Both the position numbers and the translations under genes were made by a program. Under the pieces are notes generated by a model, which did no database searches, was not told where the DNA came from, and saw only the letters and a program-made list of their open reading frames with translations. 11,889 nucleotides of DNA from CAZUXE01 sp964624585 (lineage in GTDB: Bacteria; Hydrothermota; Tepidihabitantia; B3-TA06), in assembly GCA_964624585.1 (NCBI GenBank), contig CAZUXE010000050.1, forward strand, positions 1 to 11,889. The letters are read 5' to 3'. Positions 5,592-11,889 of the stretch are shown here, one piece after another. How positions within the stretch are numbered: position 1 is the first letter of the stretch; every line of letters starts with the position of its first letter.

Positions 5592-6689
5592 TTAGTCTTG
5601 TTTCGGTTTAATCTCAAACCATATTGAAATAAGGAATGCTCCGAATCCGAAAATAAATGCGGCAATGCCGAAGATAATTCCTACATAGGGTATACGAGTT
5701 AATATTACAGCCAAGCCTGTCCCCATAAGCATTGATAAAACAATATGCGGTTCTTTGCCATTGCGGGCTTTAGTGAGAATGAAGCGGGAAAGAGCGGTTC
5801 CTGCATATAAACCTGAAAGAAGTATGCCGATGGCATAGATAATTAATAAGAATAGGGCGGGAAGAATTCCGATAATGGTAACAATCAAGAGACCGATAAT
5901 AAATAATACTATTGGCGAAGCAATAAGCGCGATGCCACCTGTTAATGCAGATGCCCCTGGATTAACCATGATGTGATTGCTAACCGTTTTCAAATGACGC
6001 GGGAATACCAAAGCAACGAAAAGACCGGCTCCCATAAGTATAAGCAGGAAAATGATAGTACCTGCGAGCCAACCAGGGAAGGTTCGTTTATGTTTATCGG
6101 TTTCTGATTTATCTTCTTTAAGTTGTAGAGTGTCTTCTTTTGTGTCGACTTCCTCTTCGGGGACGAATACTTCAGTTCCACCGAGAAGTTGAGCGTTTTT
6201 GTCAATCTTCAACTCAGTAGCAGCATAGCGAAGTTTTCCTTCTATTATCGCTCCGTCTTCTATAACAATTACCGCTCCGGTTATGGTAGCCGGCGCTTTA
6301 ATGTGTCCCCTGATAAATATGGCTGCGCCTGAGGCTTTTAGGGAATCTTCATAGACTCCGTCAAGGTATACGCTTGCTCCTGCAACATCGGTTTTTCCTG
6401 AAATATTACCGGAAATATCAATAACCGCGCCCATTGCTGTCAGGTTATGGCTAATGTTTGAAGACAACTTGATGTCGGCTCCCATCAGGAATACATCATC
6501 AGGAACGTCAGATTTTACGTCAATAACTGCGCCTAAGGCTGTTAATTCACCGGAGACTGTTGTATTGGAATCTATTGAAACTATTGCGCCTGAGTGTACG
6601 TTACCGCCCATGAAACTTGATGGGTCGAATTCAAATGCTCCCAGTATGGCGGCTGAACACAAGAAAGCTAGAACTGCAAATTTTTTCAT
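5592..6689 (-). CDS. Bactofilin-like beta-solenoid protein with a C-terminal membrane domain
   Basis: 365 residues. A signal peptide (1 to about 18, MKKFAVLAFLCSAAILGA) is followed by a right-handed beta-solenoid built from six visible repeats of the pattern xTAxGAxIxIxG starting near residues 50, 67, 83, 100, 117 and 134 (period about 17). Next come an acidic/lysine-rich linker (about 176-203) and a hydrophobic half with probably four or five membrane segments (about 206-229, 247-267, 268-295, 316-331, 335-357). Bactofilins use such a solenoid as a cytoplasmic polymer; here the signal peptide would place it outside the cytoplasm, tethered by the C-terminal membrane domain. Similar proteins are annotated as polymer-forming or hypothetical. 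The start has a Shine-Dalgarno sequence (AAGGAGA) about 10 bases upstream. Function is unknown; a surface or envelope role is an inference. Confidence 0.82.
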   Translation of the reverse strand: MKKFAVLAFLCSAAILGAFEFDPSSFMGGNVHSGAIVSIDSNTTVSGELTALGAVIDVKSDVPDDVFLMGADIKLSSNISHNLTAMGAVIDISGNISGKTDVAGASVYLDGVYEDSLKASGAAIFIRGHIKAPATITGAVIVIEDGAIIEGKLRYAATELKIDKNAQLLGGTEVFVPEEEVDTKEDTLQLKEDKSETDKHKRTFPGWLAGTIIFLLILMGAGLFVALVFPRHLKTVSNHIMVNPGASALTGGIALIASPIVLFIIGLLIVTIIGILPALFLLIIYAIGILLSGLYAGTALSRFILTKARNGKEPHIVLSMLMGTGLAVILTRIPYVGIIFGIAAFIFGFGAFLISIWFEIKPKQD

Positions 6690-6736
6690 CTACATTATCT
6701 CCTTGTACAAAAATTTTATCAATATAACTGTTTCTA

Positions 6737-6946
6737 CAAGAAAAGACGCATAAATTACAAAGAGGTTTCAATAGCTAAGGGAGTTAGGCGANNNNNNNNN
6801 NNNNNNNNNNNNNNNNNNNNNNNNNNNNNNNNNNNNNNNNNNNNNNNNNNNNNNNNNNNNNNNNNNNNNNNNNNNNNNNNNNNNNNNNNNNCAAGAAAAG
6901 ACGCATAAATTACAAAGAGGTTTCAATAGCTAAGGGAGTTAGGCGA
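6737..6946. other. Scaffold gap with a 55-bp repeat on both sides
   Basis: Exactly 100 N (6792-6891). The 55 bases before the gap (6737-6791) are identical to the 55 bases after it (6892-6946). Fifty-five is a common de Bruijn k-mer size, so this looks like two graph edges that overlap by one k-mer and were joined with a standard 100-N spacer. The real genome most likely has one copy and no gap, in the region upstream of the solenoid membrane protein gene. Confidence 0.85.
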
Positions 6947-7085
6947 AAATAAATAGGCCGAACTTTTATTCTAGCTTAAAAACCTATAATTCGAGTAAGT
7001 GTTAGCTGCATTTTTTCAATCTTTGAGCAAGTAATGGAGGGGGCTATACTCTGTGCTGCTGCCTTAGGCTGTTGTAGACAGCTAA
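6947..7085. other. Intergenic stretch upstream of the solenoid membrane protein gene
   Basis: Non-coding DNA between the tldE terminator side and the solenoid gene, which is transcribed leftward. Apart from the neighbouring 11-bp repeat array I see no gene, tRNA or clear promoter. The promoter of the solenoid gene was not found with confidence. Confidence 0.4.
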
Positions 7086-7140
7086 AATTGACTAGCTTTT
7101 GACTATCTTTTGACTAAGTTTTGATAAACTTTTGACTAGC
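7086..7140. repeat. Tandem array of five 11-bp repeats
   Basis: Five consecutive 11-base units of consensus TTTTGACTAGC: 7086-7096 (first two bases differ), 7097-7107, 7108-7118, 7119-7129 (most diverged, TTTTGATAAAC) and 7130-7140 (perfect). Each unit but the fourth contains TTGACTA. The 11-bp period is close to one helical turn, so every unit presents the same face of the DNA. It lies outside any gene, between tldE and the solenoid membrane protein gene. Confidence 0.85.
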
Positions 7141-7156
7141 TTTTTTTGGGCAGGAA

Positions 7157-7184
7157 AAGGAGGCCAGTGGCTACCGGCCTCCTT
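7157..7184 (-). terminator. Intrinsic terminator of the tldD-tldE operon
   Basis: AAGGAGGCC (7157-7165) and GGCCTCCTT (7176-7184) form a perfect 9-bp GC-rich stem with a 10-base loop. On the - strand it ends in CCTTTTCC, giving a run of four T. It begins 20 bases past the tldE stop. Confidence 0.7.
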
Positions 7185-7204
7185 GAGAGAATTGTCAGAA
7201 GTTA

Positions 7205-8509
7205 TTATTTACCAACAACTTGCATAGAGTCAAGCAGGATGTATGGGTAGTATCCGCCCATGCCGAGTTCAAGTTCCTTTGAAATAATATTAATATTTAA
7301 GAAATCCTCGTAGATGTTTCCCGCAACCATTGTGTTTTCGAGTCGTCCAACTACCTGACCTTTTTCAACCATGAAACCAACAGCCTGAACAGAAATGTGT
7401 CCCTGGGTATAGTTGGATGAATGGAATCCCAGACCACCGGTTAGTATTATACCTTCGTCAATTTTTCCAATTATATCGTTGTAGCTTTCAGTTCCAGGTT
7501 TAATCCACAAATTGGCAGGCCAGGGGTTCGGTAGCGAGTTAGCGCCTCCGCCGAATAAGGCTTTTTTGAATCCATTACCCGATGACCTTGCGCCTAACTT
7601 GGCTCCGGTTCGTAAATCCAGCAGATAGCTTTTTAGAATACCGTTTTCAATCAAAGGACGTTTTTCTGTAGGAATACCTTCATCGTCAAATGCGCGTGCG
7701 CCGATTTTTAAACTATGCGGATCGTCCATAATTGTCAGTTTAGCATCAAGAATTTTCTTTTCAAACTTTTCCAAAAGAGGCGAAGTTTTCTTTACCAACT
7801 CCTCGCCTGACATTCCAGCGCATAATGAAAGCGCAAACATATACATGGCGTCGGGAGTCCACAAAACTGGCATTTTCTTGGTAGTTGGGGTAACATTGGT
7901 TTTCGTCCATTTGTAGCGCCGTATAAACTCGGCAACCTCTTGTTCAGGATATTCAAAAGGATTTATTGATTCCTTAGAACGGTACACACTTATTCCAGCG
8001 CCTTTTATAGGAGCGCTGATGCCGAATTCTATACTTGTTGCAATATGCTTTGCGTTTGTTCCATGTGAAGTCATAATGGTTAATTCAACTTCGCTTTTTG
8101 AAGCGCCAATGTTTAGAGAAATATCAGGCAGTTCAGCCTTGACCTGTTCCTTAGCATATTCGCATATATCTATTAGTTTCTGAGTAGGATATTCAGCTGC
8201 TTCAGCATTCCATGGCTTGATATCTGCGAATTCAGTTGCATGAGAAAACGAGTAGGGGATTTTTTCACCGTATTTTGCAGAGTTAGTAGCTGAGTCAAGT
8301 AATTGTTTTGCGGCGTCTAAAGAGGTGGCATAGGAAAGTCCAAGGCGTCCGTCTTTTTTTACTCTAAGCATGGTTCCGGTTAGTTGATTGGAAGAGATAG
8401 TTCTTATGTCCCAGTTTCCATAGCCAATGCTTGTATCGTTTGTTCTTTTATAGTAAATTTCAGATTCATCAAACATCTCAAGGCTAGCGTCCATTAAATT
8501 TTTAATCAT
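7205..8509 (-). CDS. tldE: TldE/PmbA, non-catalytic partner of the TldD/TldE metalloprotease
   Basis: 434 residues, close to the usual PmbA length. It belongs to the U62 family but lacks the HExxxH motif found in its partner. Family-typical blocks are visible near the C-terminal half: PVLWTPDAMYMFALSLCAGMSGE, ARAFDDEGIPTEKRPLIENG and the GGLGFHSSNYTQG/FMVEKGQ segment. In Escherichia coli TldD and TldE form a heterodimer with a closed internal cavity that cuts unfolded peptides; TldE shapes the cavity. Its ATG overlaps the tldD stop by four bases (ATGA, 8506-8509), and GGAGG stands upstream of the start inside the end of tldD, so the two are translationally coupled at equal amounts. A terminator follows after 20 bases. 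Confidence 0.92.
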   Translation of the reverse strand: MIKNLMDASLEMFDESEIYYKRTNDTSIGYGNWDIRTISSNQLTGTMLRVKKDGRLGLSYATSLDAAKQLLDSATNSAKYGEKIPYSFSHATEFADIKPWNAEAAEYPTQKLIDICEYAKEQVKAELPDISLNIGASKSEVELTIMTSHGTNAKHIATSIEFGISAPIKGAGISVYRSKESINPFEYPEQEVAEFIRRYKWTKTNVTPTTKKMPVLWTPDAMYMFALSLCAGMSGEELVKKTSPLLEKFEKKILDAKLTIMDDPHSLKIGARAFDDEGIPTEKRPLIENGILKSYLLDLRTGAKLGARSSGNGFKKALFGGGANSLPNPWPANLWIKPGTESYNDIIGKIDEGIILTGGLGFHSSNYTQGHISVQAVGFMVEKGQVVGRLENTMVAGNIYEDFLNINIISKELELGMGGYYPYILLDSMQVVGK

Positions 8510-9888
8510 TGTGCGCCTCCAAGGGTTACAGAGTCAATCTTGATATGGGGAGAACCTTTTCCTGATTTTGAATTCAACTGCATTGGTCCTCCTCCGCCTT
8601 TACCGCATCCGCCGCGTTCGCTAAACTTAATGTCATTACCTATCATAGAGATATTCTGAAGCGTTTGGAACAATTCGCCAGACATATTTATGTCGCGTAC
8701 CAGTTTACCAAGTTTACCGTTTTTTATTTCATACCCGTACTGCGCGCCGAAGGTAAAGGCGTCACCTGATGTTTGTCCGCCTTTGGCGCCAATAAGGTAG
8801 TATCCTTGGTCAATAGAGGAAATCATGTCTTCAAACGAAGACTTACCGTTCTCAATAAAGATATTGGACATTCTTACTATAGGGGTAAATCGTGGGCCCA
8901 CAGCTCTCATATTACCTGAAAGAGGTTCATTGAACTCTGCGGCTGTTTCCCTTGAATGCATACGGCCTGTTAGAACTCCGTTTTTGATAAGTTCTGTTCT
9001 TCTTGTTTTGACACCTTCGTCATCTACCAGATGTCCGCCTGGAGCTGTAAGTATTGTACCATCATCTGTCACGTTAAAGATATCCTTGCCTAATTTCGCG
9101 CCCAATTGAAGTTTTGCCAGAAAATCGGGATTATCTTGTAGTCCATCCGCTTCAGAAAGATGTCCAAAGGCTTCATGAATAAATAATCCGGCTTCATCGG
9201 GGTCAAGTATAACAGGGAAATTGCCGGGTGGAAGTTTATCCGCTTTAAGAAGTTCTGTAGCAATCTTTCCCCTTTGCAGGAATTCATCTTCCCTGTTTAA
9301 GAGGTTGGAGTAGTCGTCGCGGCCGCCTACTGAAAGAATAGTCATTTGTACTATATTACCATCGCGAGCGATGATTCTGAATCCTATGTTGCATATCATA
9401 AGTTCATATTCAATTGCTGTACCTTCGGAATTGACAAACCAACGATGAGAGTACCATTCAGAATAACCTCCGGCAACCACGGCAACCTTTGGTATATCCA
9501 TCAGCAGATCGCGATAATGTTTCAAGAGTTCGTGTTTTTCTTGCAAAGACCATTTGCGTGGATCTTTTTCAGGAGACAGCATGAATTGACCTTTCAGCTG
9601 TTCTGTTGGCGCAAGAGAAAGTTTCTTTTGTCTTACCGACCCTGCGAGTTGAGCGTCGTTAGCGCATTGAATTATTCCTTTCTCAATATCATTCAGTTTT
9701 GAGAAGGAGTGAATGGCCTTACCGCCGTTGGCATAGCTTCTAATGTGTCCACCTTGGGAGGTGGTGTCGCTTAGAGTGCGCAGTTCCTTATTTTCATAAC
9801 TTATGGTGAGTGATTTATTTTCTTCATACCTAATATCAGTATAATCGGTCTTGGAACCGGCGATTGCCGTTTCAAGTTTTTTGAGCAT
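8506..9888 (-). CDS. tldD: TldD, catalytic subunit of the TldD/TldE zinc protease
   Basis: 460 residues, near the usual TldD length. The metal-binding motif is HEAFGH at 238-243 (H238, E239, H243) in the sequence GLFIHEAFGHLSEADG, and the probable third ligand is C428 in GGCGKGGGGP near the C-terminus, as in other TldD proteins. With TldE it degrades short or unfolded peptides in the cytoplasm; in Escherichia coli it matures microcin B17 and degrades the antitoxin CcdA, but it is found widely without any peptide natural product cluster. None is seen here. The start ATG has a GAGG Shine-Dalgarno sequence 4 bases upstream. It has its own promoter about 30 bases further up and overlaps tldE by four bases. 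Confidence 0.94.
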   Translation of the reverse strand: MLKKLETAIAGSKTDYTDIRYEENKSLTISYENKELRTLSDTTSQGGHIRSYANGGKAIHSFSKLNDIEKGIIQCANDAQLAGSVRQKKLSLAPTEQLKGQFMLSPEKDPRKWSLQEKHELLKHYRDLLMDIPKVAVVAGGYSEWYSHRWFVNSEGTAIEYELMICNIGFRIIARDGNIVQMTILSVGGRDDYSNLLNREDEFLQRGKIATELLKADKLPPGNFPVILDPDEAGLFIHEAFGHLSEADGLQDNPDFLAKLQLGAKLGKDIFNVTDDGTILTAPGGHLVDDEGVKTRRTELIKNGVLTGRMHSRETAAEFNEPLSGNMRAVGPRFTPIVRMSNIFIENGKSSFEDMISSIDQGYYLIGAKGGQTSGDAFTFGAQYGYEIKNGKLGKLVRDINMSGELFQTLQNISMIGNDIKFSERGGCGKGGGGPMQLNSKSGKGSPHIKIDSVTLGGAQ

Positions 9889-9921
9889 ATTACCTCACTT
9901 AGTGTATTTAATCTTTCTTAC

Positions 9922-9949
9922 AAAATACGACGAAATTGCAGGCTGTCAA
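9922..9949 (-). promoter_or_regulatory. Promoter of the tldD-tldE operon
   Basis: On the - strand, TTGACA (9949-9944), a 16-base spacer and TATTTT (9927-9922). The expected start point near 9915 leaves a leader of about 26 bases containing the GAGG ribosome binding site, in contrast to the leaderless genes elsewhere in the window. Confidence 0.65.
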
Positions 9950-10249
9950 GTGAACCGGTTTTTGTTTAAGAAAAAATGAGAATGAATTGAATCGCAAAAG
10001 AAGTCAAGCTTATAGGGGAATTCTGCTCGTTTCTGTTATTTTGTTTTGTATTCAAATCGCTATGCGGAGAGTGAGTGTTTTAATAAGGCTTTTTTCTGCG
10101 AAGTATTTCTTTTATAGAAAATCTATTGATACAAGCGATAGTAGCAGTGTCTTAAATGGAAACCTTATGTGGCTTAGTTGCTTGAAGCGTTTGAGGCCTT
10201 GTCGGAGATTCGTTTTGAAACGGAGTTTGCTGTAGGTATTGACAGTTAC
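9950..10249. other. Intergenic stretch between tldD and the promoter cluster
   Basis: About 300 bases of AT-rich DNA. One open frame of 82 codons (9987-10235) crosses it, but it has no Shine-Dalgarno sequence, no promoter directly before it and no recognisable protein features, so I leave it as non-coding. An isolated TTGACA at 10239-10244 has no matching -10 box. Confidence 0.45.
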
Positions 10250-10277
10250 TTGACAGAAGTAAATCTTTCACTAAAAT
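10250..10277 (+). promoter_or_regulatory. First of three tandem promoters
   Basis: TTGACA at 10250-10255, a 16-base spacer, TAAAAT at 10272-10277. No coding region starts directly after it. It points toward the candidate RNA at 10385-10576. Confidence 0.6.
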
Positions 10278-10305
10278 ATGGTTATATAGAAGTTGTCAAG
10301 TTACT

Positions 10306-10333
10306 TTGACTGGGTAAAACTTTAACTTAGAAT
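10306..10333 (+). promoter_or_regulatory. Second of three tandem promoters, overlapping a dyad
   Basis: TTGACT at 10306-10311, a 16-base spacer, TAGAAT at 10328-10333. The -10 hexamer is identical to that of the perR promoter and lies inside the dyad at 10317-10347, so a protein bound to the dyad would block it. Confidence 0.5.
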
Positions 10334-10347
10334 CTAAGATAAAGTTT
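10317..10347. promoter_or_regulatory. 31-base AT-rich dyad, operator or attenuating hairpin
   Basis: Arms AAACTTTA (10317-10324) and TAAAGTTT (10340-10347), a single A opposite A mismatch, then CTTAG (10326-10330) and CTAAG (10334-10338) around a 3-base loop AAT. The core CTTAGAATCTAAG is a perfect 13-bp palindrome. It covers the -10 box of the second promoter and ends 2 bases before the -35 box of the third. No strong T-run follows, so an operator is more likely than a terminator. Confidence 0.65.
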
Positions 10348-10349
10348 GT

Positions 10350-10378
10350 TTGACAACAAGGTTTGCGTTATTTATGTA
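10350..10378 (+). promoter_or_regulatory. Third tandem promoter, nearest to the candidate RNA
   Basis: TTGACA at 10350-10355, a 17-base spacer, and TATGTA at 10373-10378. The predicted start point is near 10385. The -10 is not ideal. Confidence 0.55.
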
Positions 10379-10384
10379 TGCGTG

Positions 10385-10576
10385 AGATGGCCAAAGGGAG
10401 TGTCCGCGCCCAAGAAGACGGATAAGGTTAAACAAAAGGTAAAGAAGTGGTTAATCGCACGCTGTATAGAAAGCCGTAAACCAGACCTTGAGACCCAAAA
10501 GTTGTTCCTCCTTCCTGAGTATGGGAAGGTGTGAACCTCGGGAACCCACCCGGTGAAAGCCGGGTGGGTATTTTTT
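10385..10576 (+). ncRNA. Candidate structured RNA of about 190 nt (alternative: 50-residue basic protein)
   Basis: A short unit with promoters upstream and a very strong terminator at its end, noticeably richer in GC than its surroundings. Local hairpins are visible: UGUCCG with CGGAUA near the 5' end; ACGCU with AGCCGU (one bulge) flanked by UGGUU/AACCA; and CCUUCC with GGAAGG near 10510-10529. No motif of tmRNA, RNase P RNA or SRP RNA is present. A 6S-like RNA cannot be excluded, but I could not build a 6S closing stem. The alternative is a frame from GTG 10382 to TGA 10534 giving a Lys-rich 50-residue protein (MRWPKGVSAPKK...). It lacks a Shine-Dalgarno sequence, and frames are open on both strands here, which argues that low stop density comes from base composition. 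RNA is favoured, without certainty. Confidence 0.5.
10544..10576 (+). terminator. Strong intrinsic terminator
   Basis: ACCCACCCGG (10544-10553) pairs perfectly with CCGGGTGGGT (10560-10569) around the loop TGAAAG, followed by A and six T (10571-10576). This 10-bp GC-rich stem with a T-run is the best terminator in the window. Confidence 0.93.
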
Positions 10577-10703
10577 CTTCTTAACATAACTTCTATAGGT
10601 TTTTAAGAGAAAAGGGATATGTTTTTTGCCTCTCAATTAACCTTCCAAAGCTAACTGTAACGTCATCTTTTTGTATTTCGATGTTCTTTGTGAGCAATAG
10701 GGC

Positions 10704-10731
10704 TTGACAAGCGTTCGAAACCGCTTATACT
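10704..10731 (+). promoter_or_regulatory. rRNA operon promoter P1
   Basis: TTGACA at 10704-10709, a 16-base spacer, TATACT at 10726-10731. It lies about 230 bases before the mature 16S 5' end and points into the rRNA leader. Confidence 0.75.
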
Positions 10732-10799
10732 TCCATCTCTTAGTTGAAAAAAGGGGAAGGAAAAGGAACCGTCAAGAATTCTTTTAACAACAGAAAGAC

Positions 10800-10827
10800 T
10801 TGACAAAGAAGAAGATTTGATTACAAT
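10800..10827 (+). promoter_or_regulatory. rRNA operon promoter P2
   Basis: TTGACA at 10800-10805, a 16-base spacer, TACAAT at 10822-10827. It lies 96 bases downstream of P1, giving the tandem P1/P2 arrangement known from many rRNA operons. Confidence 0.75.
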
Positions 10828-10868
10828 TCCGTTCTCTGGTTCTTAAAACGGAAACGAAATTTGGAATC

Positions 10869-10887
10869 AAGAGCAAAATGCTCTTTA
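10869..10887 (+). promoter_or_regulatory. boxB/boxA-like antitermination site in the rRNA leader
   Basis: TGCTCTTTA at 10879-10887 matches the core of the rRNA boxA element bound by NusB and S10. It overlaps a small hairpin, AAGAGC (10869-10874) with GCTCTT (10880-10885), in a boxB-like position. It lies between P2 and the 16S gene, where Nus-dependent antitermination signals are expected. Confidence 0.65.
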
Positions 10888-10959
10888 GAAAATTGGGAAA
10901 AGTAAGTCCAGCTCCTTTAATTTTGAGTCTAGCAGCGTCAAAACCTTCAAGATTTTTTT

Positions 10960-11889
<930 letters not shown>

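Noticed and set aside
7086..7140. CRISPR array
   Set aside because: Units are 11 bp and directly adjacent with no spacers, and no cas genes are present.
8825..9702. Frames of 94 and 118 codons antisense to tldD
   Set aside because: Shadows of a strongly conserved gene; no independent start signals.
7205..9888. RiPP or toxin-antitoxin cluster around tldD-tldE
   Set aside because: TldD/TldE can mature microcins and degrade CcdA, but no precursor peptide, cyclodehydratase, exporter or toxin gene is visible nearby; this looks like the housekeeping pair.
9987..10235. 82-codon frame between tldD and the promoter cluster
   Set aside because: No Shine-Dalgarno sequence, no promoter placed for it and no recognisable protein features; composition like the surrounding non-coding DNA.
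10385..10576. Firm identification of the RNA as tmRNA, RNase P RNA, SRP RNA or 6S RNA
   Set aside because: The conserved motifs of the first three are absent and I could not draw a convincing 6S closing stem; it stays an unassigned candidate.

Overview
The window is bacterial and looks like part of a metagenome-assembled genome. It has two 100-base runs of N whose flanks repeat each other, and a 16S rRNA gene running off the right end. The 16S carries the usual universal blocks but an unusual sequence around the 340-400 region, so I read it as an uncultured or poorly sampled phylum and do not name one. Protein genes are AT-rich. A PerR-type regulator, a desulforedoxin and a rubrerythrin-type diiron protein in one operon point to an anaerobe or microaerophile coping with peroxide.

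Layout, left to right. 1-526: a truncated palindromic repeat, then a small FmdB-type zinc-ribbon gene (+) ending in a strong hairpin. 568-1362: an unrecognised lipoprotein gene (-), convergent with it. 1690-2343: a TehB-like SAM methyltransferase (-), divergent from the oxidative-stress operon perR-dx-rbr (+, 2699-3855). 4180-5022: a metallo-beta-lactamase-fold hydrolase (+). 5592-6689: a beta-solenoid plus multi-pass membrane protein (-). 7205-9888: the tldD-tldE peptidase pair (-). 9889-10959: a regulatory stretch with several promoters, a long AT-rich dyad and a candidate structured RNA ending in a strong terminator, followed by tandem rRNA promoters and a boxB/boxA-like leader. 10960-11889: 5' 60% of 16S rRNA (+).

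The most striking pattern is at promoters. Five genes (FmdB-like, lipoprotein, methyltransferase, perR, MBL hydrolase) have a near-consensus TTGAC(A/T) / 16-17 bp / TANNNT promoter whose -10 box ends only 5-10 bases before the start codon, and no Shine-Dalgarno sequence. Their mRNAs should be leaderless or nearly so. The operon-internal genes, tldD and the membrane protein gene instead have clear Shine-Dalgarno sequences. This corrects two start codons. In the perR promoter a 15-bp PerR-box-like inverted repeat covers the -10 box and start site, suggesting autorepression of the whole operon.

Functionally, PerR would sense peroxide and release transcription of desulforedoxin, a small Fe(Cys)4 electron carrier, and of a rubrerythrin that lacks its own rubredoxin domain; the two could form a split peroxidase. 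I see no phage, transposon, CRISPR array or recognisable defence system.
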